A DNA stretch of 20,388 nucleotides from Sphingobacteriaceae bacterium UBA6709. Lineage in GTDB: Bacteria; Bacteroidota; Bacteroidia; Sphingobacteriales; Sphingobacteriaceae. The position numbers were made by a program, and so were the translations under genes. The DNA is taken from contig DKIV01000005.1 of assembly GCA_002454425.1 (NCBI GenBank), positions 28,530 to 48,917 of the forward strand. Direction: 5' to 3'. Below the pieces are notes generated by a model. That model was not told the origin of the DNA. It made no database searches and worked only from the letters and a program-made list of their open reading frames with translations. Below are positions 1 to 7,328 of this stretch, in pieces (the stretch's first letter is position 1; every line of letters starts with the position of its first letter).

Positions 1-22
1 TGTCGATGAAATGTCGATCACC

Positions 23-41
23 ACTCGAGCGTCTCTCGAGT
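23..41. repeat. Short palindrome just outside the left repeat arm
   Basis: ACTCGAG (23-29) and CTCGAGT (35-41) form a perfect 7-bp inverted repeat around a 5-base loop. It is preceded by a short direct repeat, TGTCGAT at 1-7 and 13-19. Both lie outside the part shared with the right repeat arm. The function is unknown. Confidence 0.5.
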
Positions 42-46
42 CTGTT

Positions 47-424
47 CTGAGTCAGTCTCGAAGCAGGTGGGTAGCAAGGGGCTGGAAAGGGTGGCCGGGT
101 GTGTGACTTGAGCAGGCGTCTTTGGGGTGCTTTTATGTGACATAATGCGACATCGTATGACTGTTTCGCATTGCTTCTGACAGGCCAGGTAAGCTGCTGT
201 TTGTTATAGATCAGCAACAGATCTTATCGGTTTTATTGCGAAGGAGGGTACTGAGTGTTGAAGAGTTAAGTAGTTGAAGGAAAGGGCCTTGGTTTGTGAA
301 AAAGATTATTTCATCTTTGTTCTGTCAGCGCTGCGTGCCGGTACCCATTGCAGCTGGTCTGACAACTCCGACGTCGCCGGGAGGGTTCAGGCGACATGAG
401 AAATTAAGTTCGATCGTTATGGCA
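47..424 (+). repeat. Left arm of a 378-bp imperfect inverted repeat
   Basis: This segment matches the reverse complement of 20011-20388 over its whole length. I count about 33 substitutions and one small indel, roughly 91% identity by hand alignment. It begins with the odd palindrome CTGAGTCAG (47-55). Positions 177-247 are identical in both arms, and both contain a perfect dyad AATGCGA...TCGCATT (144-150/166-172). An AAGGAGG sequence (241-247) lies at the end of the identical block. A GTG-initiated reading frame from 296 is shared with the other arm for about 41 codons. Here it then loses one T near 415-418 and shifts frame. No transposase or terminal duplication is visible. It is most likely one copy of a dispersed genomic repeat whose function I do not recognise. 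Confidence 0.9.
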
Positions 425-490
425 GGAATTGCAAAGGTTGCGCAAAATGAGTTCGCAACGAACCAGCGGAAAGAAAATGGGCATAAATCA

Positions 491-525
491 CAAAGCCGCC
501 TCATTGGGTTCATGAGACGGCCTCG
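491..525 (-). terminator. Intrinsic terminator downstream of xth
   Basis: On the minus strand a 10-bp stem (512-521 pairing with 495-504, one mismatch) with a 7-base loop is followed by TTTGTGATTT. It lies about 28 bp past the xth stop codon and would end the minus-strand operon 2521-549. The T tract is interrupted, so termination strength is uncertain. Confidence 0.7.
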
Positions 526-548
526 ATGGCTTAGCTTATTAGCAAATA

Positions 549-1319
549 TTATAAATCACTCAATTCCAATAATACCGGACAATGATCGGAGTGAACAGCG
601 TCGGGAAGGATCATTGAATGCCTCAATCGCGATTCTAATGCCGAACTCACCATATTGTAATCGATGCGCCAGCCCAGGTTCTTCTTTCTGGCTCCGGCTC
701 TGAAGCTCCACCAGGTGTAATGATGAGGATCCTGATTGAAGAAGCGGAAACTATCAATGAAACCGCTGTTTACAAAGTTTTCCATCCACTCGCGTTCTAA
801 AGGGAGAAATCCGGAAGAGTTTGCGTTTGATTTAGGATTGTGAATATCAATTGGCTTATGACAGATGTTATAATCTCCTGATATCACCAGATTAGGATGC
901 TCAACCTTCAGCTTATCGATATAATTCTGAAAATCATCAAGGAATTTATATTTGAACTCCTGACGTATGTCGCCACTGGATCCCGAAGGGAAATAGGTGC
1001 TCATAACGGAGAGATCCTCAAAATCAAGACGTAGGATTCTACCTTCGAAATCATAGTCGCAGTGCCCGCACCCATATTCTATATGTTTTGGTGTTCGTTT
1101 GGTAAGAATAGCTGTACCGCTGTATCCCTTTTTCTGCGCGGGATACCAATAATGTTCATATCCAAGTTGCTCTATTAGCATAAGGTCGGCAACCTGATCT
1201 TTAGAAGCCTTTATTTCCTGAAGACACACCACATCTGCGTTAGTGGCCTGCAACCATGACAGCCAGTTCTTGCTTAAAGCCGACCGAATTCCATTTACAT
1301 TGTATGTTACAATTTTCAT
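549..1319 (-). CDS. xth: Exodeoxyribonuclease III
   Basis: This is a 256-residue member of the exonuclease III/AP endonuclease family (endonuclease-exonuclease-phosphatase fold), a cytoplasmic base-excision-repair enzyme that cuts at abasic sites and degrades 3' ends. It starts with the diagnostic MKIVTYNVNGIRSA, in which Asn7 is the metal-site Asn. It continues with CLQEIKA (metal-binding Glu), the SGDYNICH segment (catalytic Asp and Asn) and ends with the SDHCPVLLEL motif holding the catalytic Asp-His pair. The length is normal for the family. It is the last gene of a minus-strand run, 7 bp after the cyclophilin stop, so it is probably co-transcribed, and an intrinsic terminator follows. 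Function is confident from motifs. Confidence 0.97.
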   Translation of the reverse strand: MKIVTYNVNGIRSALSKNWLSWLQATNADVVCLQEIKASKDQVADLMLIEQLGYEHYWYPAQKKGYSGTAILTKRTPKHIEYGCGHCDYDFEGRILRLDFEDLSVMSTYFPSGSSGDIRQEFKYKFLDDFQNYIDKLKVEHPNLVISGDYNICHKPIDIHNPKSNANSSGFLPLEREWMENFVNSGFIDSFRFFNQDPHHYTWWSFRAGARKKNLGWRIDYNMVSSALESRLRHSMILPDAVHSDHCPVLLELSDL

Positions 1320-1326
1320 GATTGCA

Positions 1327-2091
1327 TTACATTATTTTACGACTGTTAAAATCTTCCTGCAAAAGCGCCTTCTCCAACTTGCGGGCTTCAGCTCTTTTCA
1401 AAAGAGAAACCGACATTTTAATGTCAGCTTCGGGACGGTCGTTCTTATCGGTTTTGACATCAGCTACCGAGTCAATCATCGAAAGACCCCTGACTGTCTC
1501 GCCAAACACGGTGTAGTTGCCATCCAGAAAGGGCGTGCCTCCGGTTGTTTTATAAATCTTCCTATGGTCTGCGGAAATTACCCTTCCTTCAAGACGCTTC
1601 TTCTCGATATTGTTCATCTCCTCATCTGTATAGGGACGCCCCTGCACCAGATAAAACTGGCAAGCGCTGGAAGCTTTGGCTGGATTATCGTCGCGGGCTG
1701 CCGCAAGCACTCCTTTTTTATGAAAAAGATTCGCATTAAATTCTGCCGGAACAGTATAGCCCAGGTCGCCATCGCCGAGCTGCTGTCCAGCTACGGCCGT
1801 TTTTGAGTCAGGGTCTCCACCTTGAATCATGAAATTCTTTATCACACGGTGAAATAAGGTACCGTTATAAAAACCCTTTTTTACGAGCTTTACGAAATTG
1901 TCGCGGTGTAAAGGTGTTTCATTATAAAGCTTTACCACGCATTCACCTTTATCTGTTTTAAACCTCACATACGTATTTTGCGCTTTCGGCAGAAAGAACA
2001 AAAAATCTATTCCTTGAGCGTGCGTATCTGCTATTGAGCAGAACATCAACGAGATGACGAACGCAAAACTGAAAATAACTCTGTTAGCCAT
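1327..2091 (-). CDS. Secreted cyclophilin-type peptidyl-prolyl isomerase
   Basis: This 254-residue protein has a Sec signal peptide (residues 1 to about 25: basic N-terminus, hydrophobic core, AHAQ-type end after THA). The mature part is a cyclophilin domain that would catalyse cis-trans isomerisation of prolyl bonds in exported proteins. Diagnostic segments are FHRVIKNFMIQGGDP, with the catalytic Arg, and ACQFYLVQG. As in many bacterial PpiA/PpiB proteins, the cyclosporin-contact Trp region is altered. About 30 charged residues between QFYLVQG and YTVFGE make it longer than E. coli PpiA, and the C-terminus is a basic helix. It lies between a hypothetical gene (76 bp upstream) and xth (7 bp downstream). 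A periplasmic or outer-membrane-facing folding role is inferred. Confidence 0.93.
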   Translation of the reverse strand: MANRVIFSFAFVISLMFCSIADTHAQGIDFLFFLPKAQNTYVRFKTDKGECVVKLYNETPLHRDNFVKLVKKGFYNGTLFHRVIKNFMIQGGDPDSKTAVAGQQLGDGDLGYTVPAEFNANLFHKKGVLAAARDDNPAKASSACQFYLVQGRPYTDEEMNNIEKKRLEGRVISADHRKIYKTTGGTPFLDGNYTVFGETVRGLSMIDSVADVKTDKNDRPEADIKMSVSLLKRAEARKLEKALLQEDFNSRKIM

Positions 2092-2167
2092 ATGAATTAA
2101 AAATATTGAAAATCGCGATAAAAAAGATAATTCGTCTGTAAAACGGTACCAGCGATATCGCCAGCTG

Positions 2168-2521
2168 CTAAATTTCGAAGTAGTCGGAAAAATAATTAAT
2201 AATAAGGGATTTAATAAGATGCTCCTGTTCCAAAAGTGTGTAGGGAGGAATGGGCTTTATGAGCTTCCAATGCGGCCATCCATCCTGGTCGAGGCCATCA
2301 AGTTCATAGAAGCCCAGGTCGCTGAATAAACGACAGGTTGCTATATGCATCAGTTCCTCTTTTTGACGTTTCGAGAACTTACGAGGCCCTTTTCCAAGTT
2401 CCTGCACCCCTATCAGAAAAAGAATAACTTTTATATCGGGCGTATCTGTGTCGAAATCAGCGGCAACCTTTTGCTGCAACAATTTCCATTTTCTATTAAT
2501 TTCTGCAGGAGTACTTGTCAT
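2168..2521 (-). CDS. Conserved-looking hypothetical protein, 117 aa
   Basis: I do not recognise a family. The protein is 117 residues, starts MTSTPAEINRKW, and has no signal peptide or membrane segment. It contains a hydrophobic helix (VILFLIGVQELGKG), a basic stretch (KFSKRQKEEL) and a Trp/Pro-rich region (DGWPHWKLIKPIPPY), then an acidic aromatic C-terminus. It looks like a small soluble alpha-helical protein. It is the first gene of the minus-strand run with the cyclophilin and xth. A good Bacteroidota -7 box (TACATTTG on the minus strand, 2552-2559) lies 31 bp before the start, supporting this as a real expressed gene. Confidence 0.82.
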   Translation of the reverse strand: MTSTPAEINRKWKLLQQKVAADFDTDTPDIKVILFLIGVQELGKGPRKFSKRQKEELMHIATCRLFSDLGFYELDGLDQDGWPHWKLIKPIPPYTLLEQEHLIKSLIINYFSDYFEI

Positions 2522-2879
2522 TTATTATTTAACAGTTGAGGAAGTAACGGACAAATGTATGGAAATCGGTGACGATAGTATTACAAAACGCCGTATGATG
2601 CATAAAGCATTGCCCTGGGATGACAGAAAGGCGGATGCATTTTTACCGTACTAAGAAATTTTCGTATTTTTACAAGGACAAGAAACAAAGCCCATCTACA
2701 TTAAGATATTAACAGTGAAGCACATATTTAGTCACTGATTAGCAACCATATACGAATTGCATTTCTTTTTGTTGAAAAATGACAGCTTTATTTACTGTCA
2801 ATTTTAGTTATTTTAATTGACAGGTAGCGTAGGATGCTATTTAGGCTTGTTTTCGGCGTTCTTAAAATGATTGAGTTGA
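2522..2879. other. Divergent intergenic region (358 bp)
   Basis: No gene is supported here. The region separates divergent genes at 2521 (minus) and 2880 (plus). Besides the -7 box at 2552-2559 it holds a dyad TGACAG (2780-2785)/CTGTCA (2795-2800) and a third TGACAG copy at 2818-2823, shortly before the TPR gene. A weak -7-like TAGGCTTG (2842-2849) could serve the plus-strand gene. Confidence 0.5.
2552..2559 (-). promoter_or_regulatory. Candidate -7 promoter box for the hypothetical-ppi-xth run
   Basis: The minus strand reads TACATTTG, an exact match to the Bacteroidota -7 consensus TAnnTTTG, 31 bp upstream of the ATG at 2521. A TTTG occurs about 24 bp further upstream, longer than the usual spacing near 19-21, so the -33 element is not convincing. 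Confidence 0.45.
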
Positions 2880-4283
2880 ATGGAAGAAGATTTTGAATTT
2901 GGAAACCCTGAGGAAACCAGGTTTTCAGTAGAACGATATGAAGAGATGATTAGAAACCAGGATCAGTATTTTTTTGACTCCCAGGCTTTCGAAAGTATCA
3001 TTGACTATTACACCACAGAGAAGGACTTTGAGAAGGCGCTTCAGGTGGCGAGCTATGCCGTCACCCAACATCCATTCGCCTCAACTTTCTATGTTAAGAA
3101 GGCACAGCTTTGCACGTTAACCAACCAGATTCAGGAAGCGTTCGACGCATTAAGAAGAGCTGAGCTATTAGAGGCATCCGATCCCGAAATTCATATTGTA
3201 AAAGGCAACCTATACGAAGCCTTAGATCGAACGGACGAAGCGCTGGAGCACTACCAACGGGCATTGATGCACGCGGAAAACCCCGACGATGTACACATGA
3301 TGATTGCCACCTTATATCAAAATATTGGTGAATATGACAAGGCCATTGAAAGCTTAAAAAGCTGCCTTGAGGTAAATATGGGCAATCAGGATGCGCTGTA
3401 TGAGCTTGCATTTTGCTATGATGTACTAGACAGACAGGAAGAAAGTATCTTGTTCTATAAGCAATATATAGACAACGACCCGTATTCTTACGCGGCCTGG
3501 TACAATCTCGGCAATGCTTATCACAAGCTTTCACTTTACGAAAAAGCAGTAGACGCCTATGACTACGCGATATTAATAAAAGAAAATTTCGCGTCTGCGT
3601 ACTTCAATAAGGGTAATTCTCTGGTGCTGCTGGACAAATGTTTGGAAGCGATAGAGATTTACAAGATGACCTTTGAGTATGAGCCGGCAAATGGAGAAAC
3701 ACTCTGCGCTATCGGCGAGTGTTACGAAAAGCTGGAACAGATGGAAGAGGCGCGCGACTATTATAAAAAAGCGGTAAAACTTGATCCTCAGCTTGCCGAC
3801 GCATGGTTCGGCATTGGCTTGACCTATGAGGCCGAAAACAGGATCTTCGAATCGCTTCATTATTACAAAAAGGCACTTTTCATTGATGATACAAATCCTG
3901 ATTTCTGGTATTCAATTGCGGAGGCACATTATAAACTAGGGAATGTAGCAGAGTCGGAACATGCCTTTGAAAAGGTTTTGGAATTAAGTCCTACCGATGC
4001 CGAGGCATGGCTTGACTACTCTGCAGTTTTATACGAGCAAAAGAAACTTGATGAGTCTTTGGCCATAGTATCTGAAGGGATAAAGAACAATCCTGATTCC
4101 GCGGAACTTTACTATAGGTTAGTAGCGTTTCTTTTTGCCGCCGGACAATATAAGGAGGCTTTAAACAGCCTTGAAATAGCACTAAAGGTAGATCCAGAAA
4201 AACATGAATTACTTTTTGAATACCTTCCGCAACTTCACGATAATAAGATTATCATAGATATCATTAATAAGTATCTTATTTAA
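2880..4283 (+). CDS. Tetratricopeptide-repeat protein, 467 aa
   Basis: This is a soluble protein made almost wholly of TPR helices, a scaffold for protein-protein contacts. From about residue 60 to the C-terminus there are roughly ten 34-residue units with the typical W/L-G-Y-A-F-A-P pattern, for example AWYNLGNAYHKLSLYEKAVDAY, AWFGIGLTYEAENRIFESLHYY and AWLDYSAVLYEQKKLDESLAI. The first 60 residues are acidic, with no signal peptide or membrane segment, so it is probably cytoplasmic. The start is the ATG at 2880; no Shine-Dalgarno is visible, as is usual in this phylum. It is followed by the ComA-like gene after a 176-bp gap with two hairpins, so co-transcription is not assured. The binding partner cannot be told from sequence. 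Confidence 0.94.
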   Translation: MEEDFEFGNPEETRFSVERYEEMIRNQDQYFFDSQAFESIIDYYTTEKDFEKALQVASYAVTQHPFASTFYVKKAQLCTLTNQIQEAFDALRRAELLEASDPEIHIVKGNLYEALDRTDEALEHYQRALMHAENPDDVHMMIATLYQNIGEYDKAIESLKSCLEVNMGNQDALYELAFCYDVLDRQEESILFYKQYIDNDPYSYAAWYNLGNAYHKLSLYEKAVDAYDYAILIKENFASAYFNKGNSLVLLDKCLEAIEIYKMTFEYEPANGETLCAIGECYEKLEQMEEARDYYKKAVKLDPQLADAWFGIGLTYEAENRIFESLHYYKKALFIDDTNPDFWYSIAEAHYKLGNVAESEHAFEKVLELSPTDAEAWLDYSAVLYEQKKLDESLAIVSEGIKNNPDSAELYYRLVAFLFAAGQYKEALNSLEIALKVDPEKHELLFEYLPQLHDNKIIIDIINKYLI

Positions 4284-4289
4284 TATTGG

Positions 4290-4369
4290 GCTCATAACCG
4301 ATAGCGTGGGGCAACGGAAATATGAGCTAAAGAAATCAATGCCTGCTTCCAAAAATCCAAAGGAAGCAG
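4290..4369. other. Two consecutive hairpins between the TPR and ComA-like genes
   Basis: The first inverted repeat is GCTCATA (4290-4296)/TATGAGC (4321-4327), enclosing a smaller CCG...CGG pair. The second is a perfect 8-bp stem CTGCTTCC (4343-4350)/GGAAGCAG (4362-4369). Neither has a proper T tract on either strand, so they are not standard intrinsic terminators. They could be a 3'-end structure of the TPR mRNA or a regulatory RNA element. Confidence 0.4.
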
Positions 4370-4444
4370 AGCGATCTTATTGTAGTTAGAGCTTAATTTA
4401 TTAAAGAAAAGGCCATTGACTAATCTTTCTTTCGGTTTTTTTTA

Positions 4445-4453
4445 TAAGATTTG
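4445..4453 (+). promoter_or_regulatory. Possible -7 promoter box directly before the ComA-like gene
   Basis: TAAGATTTG resembles TAnnTTTG with one extra base and ends 6 bp before the ATG at 4460. TTGAC at 4416-4420 is upstream at a plausible -33 distance. If used, the transcript would begin at or next to the start codon. Confidence 0.3.
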
Positions 4454-4459
4454 CACGTT

Positions 4460-5227
4460 ATGATGAATTTCGAACTAAACAAAATTCCCGAAAGAACGAC
4501 TCAGCCCCGTGAGAGTGGACTAACCATGGTCATGGATAAAGGACTAAGCGTTAGAGAAATAGAAGATCTTATTGAGGTTGCTGGTCCGTATATAGATATA
4601 GTAAAACTTGGCTGGGCAACGTCATACGTAACGCCTAACCTCAGCAAAAAACTTGATGTTTACAAGAGCGCCGGCATTCCGGTGTACTTCGGAGGTACGT
4701 TATTCGAGGCCTTTGTAATACGAGGACGATTTGACGATTACAGACGCGTTTTAGACAAGTATGACCTTCACCATGCAGAGGTTTCCGACGGATCAATCGA
4801 TATTCCGCACGATGAAAAATGCAAGTACATTTCCGAGCTCAGCACCCAGGTAACGGTCATCTCTGAAGTGGGATCAAAAGACGCTCAGAAAATATTCGCG
4901 CCATACAAATGGATTCAGATGATGAAGGCTGAACTTGAGGCCGGATCATGGAAGTTAATAGCTGAATCCAGAGAAGGAGGTAACGTGGGTATTTACAGAG
5001 AATCCGGAGAAGTTCGTCAGGGTCTAGTTGACGAAATCTTAACTCAGGTTCCCGCGGAACGCATTATCTGGGAAGCTCCTCAGAAGAATCAACAGGTTTG
5101 GTTTATTGAGCTCATCGGGGCAAATGTAAATGTCGGCAACATCGCTCCGGCAGAAGTAATACCACTCGAAACAATCCGCTTAGGACTGAGAGGCGACACA
5201 TTTAATCATTTCCTAAACACAATTTAA
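4460..5227 (+). CDS. Phosphosulfolactate synthase (ComA-like)
   Basis: This 255-residue TIM-barrel protein belongs to the ComA/phosphosulfolactate synthase family, which adds sulfite to phosphoenolpyruvate to give (2R)-phospho-3-sulfolactate. Family-type segments are PRESGLTMVMDKGLS (about residues 15-29), DIVKLGWATSYV, YFGGTLFEAF, AEVSDGSIDI and VISEVGSKD. The annotated start is the ATG at 4460; a TTG three codons earlier is possible but less likely. In archaea ComA opens coenzyme M synthesis. In Bacillus a homologue (YitD) supports sulfolactate formation. A Bacteroidota host would not be expected to make coenzyme M, so sulfolactate or a sulfonate for sulfonolipids is a possible product (inference). 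aroE follows after 22 bp, suggesting co-transcription and shared PEP-linked metabolism at most. Confidence 0.88.
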   Translation: MMNFELNKIPERTTQPRESGLTMVMDKGLSVREIEDLIEVAGPYIDIVKLGWATSYVTPNLSKKLDVYKSAGIPVYFGGTLFEAFVIRGRFDDYRRVLDKYDLHHAEVSDGSIDIPHDEKCKYISELSTQVTVISEVGSKDAQKIFAPYKWIQMMKAELEAGSWKLIAESREGGNVGIYRESGEVRQGLVDEILTQVPAERIIWEAPQKNQQVWFIELIGANVNVGNIAPAEVIPLETIRLGLRGDTFNHFLNTI

Positions 5228-5249
5228 CCAAGTATAAGGTTATTTGTAT

Positions 5250-6032
5250 ATGAGAAAATTTGGCTTGATTGGGTTTCCCCTGGGACATTCTTTTTCAAAA
5301 AGATTCTTCGAGGAAAAGTTTAAAAGTGAACATATTGAGAACTGTTCATATGATCTCTTTCCCATTGAAAACCTAAGCGATTTCGAAAATATTTTGGACA
5401 AGAATCCGGAGCTCTGCGGGTTAAATGTAACGATCCCTCATAAAATAGGGATCATGTACTATTTAGACAAGGTAGAAACTGCAGCCAAGGAAATCGACGC
5501 TGTAAATTGTATTAAGATAATAAATGAGAGCGCTATTGAATCTTATTTTTCCGGAGAGTTTAAACCTCATAAGGTAAGACTTGAAGGATACAATACGGAT
5601 GCATACGGATTTGAAGCCTCATTAAAGCCATTATTAAAAAAGCACCACTCCAAGGCACTGGTCCTGGGAAGTGGTGGTGCTTCGCGCGCCGTGATTTACG
5701 TTCTTGAGAAGCTTGGCATAGATTTCAAGATTGTCTCAAGGCGTAAAACACGAAAGCAGATAACTTACGCGGAAGTTAGCCCAGAGCTCATAAAAGAATA
5801 TACCATCATCATAAATACCAGTCCGGTAGGAATGTCGCCCAACTCAGAGGCTTATCCCGACATTCCGTATGAGTTTATTACTGACAGACACCTCCTCTAT
5901 GATCTGGTGTATAACCCGGCTGAAACAGCCTTTATGAAACTGGGAAAACAACAGGGGGCTCAAACAAAGAACGGAGAAGAAATGCTTCATCTTCAAGCAG
6001 AAAGATCATGGGAAATCTGGAACAACGATTAA
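5250..6032 (+). CDS. aroE: Shikimate dehydrogenase
   Basis: This 260-residue NADPH-dependent enzyme reduces 3-dehydroshikimate to shikimate in aromatic amino-acid and chorismate synthesis. Substrate-site motifs are GHSFSK (Ser14, Ser16), NVTIPHK with catalytic Lys65, and EGYNTDAYGF with catalytic Asp117. The cofactor fold shows VLGSGGASRAV (glycine-rich loop), NTSPVGM and YDLVYNP. The C-terminal NGEEMLHLQAERSWEIW is typical. I chose the ATG at 5250 because the N-terminal strand MRKFGLIGFPL starts there; an upstream TTG (5244) would add only two residues. An AAGG (5236-5239) could act as a weak ribosome site. The end overlaps gldD by 25 bp in another frame, so the two are probably co-translated. 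Confidence 0.97.
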   Translation: MRKFGLIGFPLGHSFSKRFFEEKFKSEHIENCSYDLFPIENLSDFENILDKNPELCGLNVTIPHKIGIMYYLDKVETAAKEIDAVNCIKIINESAIESYFSGEFKPHKVRLEGYNTDAYGFEASLKPLLKKHHSKALVLGSGGASRAVIYVLEKLGIDFKIVSRRKTRKQITYAEVSPELIKEYTIIINTSPVGMSPNSEAYPDIPYEFITDRHLLYDLVYNPAETAFMKLGKQQGAQTKNGEEMLHLQAERSWEIWNND

Positions 6033-6631
6033 AAAGATGCTTACGCTGCTTTGTTCCCTTCGCTCTCTTAGCTCTCTTCGCTGTCACAGCATGCAACTTT
6101 AGCGACAGCAGCTATGCACCGAAACCCAGGGGCTATTTTAGAATAGAATTCCCGGCAAAAGACTATCTACCCTTTGATCAGGGCTTTCCTTATACATTCA
6201 ACTATCCGACTTATGGAAAAATTGAACCGGATAAGAATGACCCGAAGAATCCATATTGGATAAATCTTCATTTCCCGCGCTTTAACGGGACGTTGCACCT
6301 TAGCTATTACAAGATTTCTTCAAAAAAACAGTTCAATGAGCTCATTGAAGATTCCAGAACCCTGGCATTCAAACATACCGTGAAAGCCACGGGTATTGAC
6401 GAAGCTTTCATCTCCTACCCTGATAAAAAGGTCTACGGTATTTACTATACCATCACGGGCAATACTGCTTCATCCGCGCAATTTTATTTGACAGACAGCT
6501 CGTCGAATTATCTCCGTGCCGCCTTGTATTTTGATGAAGTTCCGCGAATAGACTCACTGGCTCCGGTTATTGACTTTTTAAAAGAGGATCTTAATGTTTT
6601 TATAAAGAGCTTCCGCTGGAAGGAAAAGTAG
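6008..6631 (+). CDS. gldD: Gliding motility lipoprotein GldD
   Basis: This 207-residue protein has a lipoprotein signal: basic N-region, hydrophobic FALLALFAVTA and Cys29 as the lipidated residue (VTAC lipobox), so it should be anchored in the envelope. The mature part shows the GldD pattern: SYAPKPRGYFRIEFP just after the Cys, then YTFNYPTYGKIEPD, YWINLHFPRFNGTLHLSYY, and near the end SAQFYLTDSSSNYLRAALYF. GldD is essential for gliding in Flavobacterium johnsoniae, and homologues are kept in non-gliding Bacteroidota, where the role is unclear. The ATG lies inside the end of aroE (overlap 6008-6032); no later in-frame start would preserve the signal peptide. Confidence 0.95.
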   Translation: MGNLEQRLKRCLRCFVPFALLALFAVTACNFSDSSYAPKPRGYFRIEFPAKDYLPFDQGFPYTFNYPTYGKIEPDKNDPKNPYWINLHFPRFNGTLHLSYYKISSKKQFNELIEDSRTLAFKHTVKATGIDEAFISYPDKKVYGIYYTITGNTASSAQFYLTDSSSNYLRAALYFDEVPRIDSLAPVIDFLKEDLNVFIKSFRWKEK

Positions 6632-6680
6632 CCGTTGCTCCCCTTTGCTTAATAATGAATAATTTCTAGTTTTGAATACC

Positions 6681-7316
6681 ATGCAGATCAAGACATTTAC
6701 ATTTAATATTTTTTCTGAAAACACTTATATCGTTTCAGACGACAGTGGCAGTTGTATTATCATTGACCCGGGCATGTCAAATGGAGCAGAGCAGAATCAG
6801 ATAACCAACTTCGTTAAAGAACAGAAGCTGACGCCTGCAAGGCTTATAAATACTCATTGCCACGTAGATCACGTACTGGGCAACAAATTCATTTTTGACA
6901 CCTATGGGCTTCTTCCAGAGTGTCACGAAGGTGAATTAGCTACATTAGACACCGCACCGGTACTTGCCGCAACGGTTGGAATACCTTATGAGCTGTCGCC
7001 AAGACCAACAAGTTTCCTTCCTGCGTCGGGCACACTTACCTTTGGAAACTCCAGTCTGGAAATCATATTTGCACCAGGACATTCACCCGCGCATTTATGC
7101 TTTTACAGTGCTGAAAATAAGTTTCTGATAGGCGGCGACGTGCTCTTTTACCGCAGCATCGGAAGAACTGATCTTCCCGGAGGAAACCATTACACACTTA
7201 TCGAAAGCATCCGAAATAACATTTTCTGCCTTCCTGATGATACCATCGTTTATCCCGGCCACGGAAGTACGACGAGCATCGGAGAAGAAAAGCAGTTAAA
7301 TCCTTTCGTACGTTAA
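6681..7316 (+). CDS. Metallo-beta-lactamase-fold hydrolase (glyoxalase II-like)
   Basis: This 211-residue protein of the MBL superfamily is probably a cytoplasmic thioester or related hydrolase. The metal site THCHVDH gives His59, His61, Asp63 and His64. APGHSPAHLCF, LIGGDVLF and YPGHGS supply the remaining His, Asp and His ligands for a binuclear centre. The GRTDLPGG segment is typical of the small glyoxalase II-like (YcbL-type) branch, which lacks the C-terminal glutathione-binding domain, so the true substrate is open. The ATG at 6681 is preferred to the TTG at 6672. It lies 49 bp after gldD and 12 bp before the permease gene, in the same plus-strand run. Confidence 0.93.
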   Translation: MQIKTFTFNIFSENTYIVSDDSGSCIIIDPGMSNGAEQNQITNFVKEQKLTPARLINTHCHVDHVLGNKFIFDTYGLLPECHEGELATLDTAPVLAATVGIPYELSPRPTSFLPASGTLTFGNSSLEIIFAPGHSPAHLCFYSAENKFLIGGDVLFYRSIGRTDLPGGNHYTLIESIRNNIFCLPDDTIVYPGHGSTTSIGEEKQLNPFVR

Positions 7317-7328
7317 GGATTCTGCAAA

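Noticed and set aside
296..703. A 135-codon plus-strand frame as a real gene
   Set aside because: Only the first 41 codons are shared with the other repeat arm. After the one-base shift it runs through the xth terminator and antisense to the end of xth.
1243..1806. A 187-codon plus-strand frame
   Set aside because: It is antisense to the cyclophilin and the start of xth, and its translation has no recognisable domain, so it is a shadow frame.
2101..2165. A separate promoter for the cyclophilin gene (minus-strand TATCTTTT at 2122-2129)
   Set aside because: The box lacks the final G of TAnnTTTG and has no -33 element; read-through from the upstream gene is simpler.
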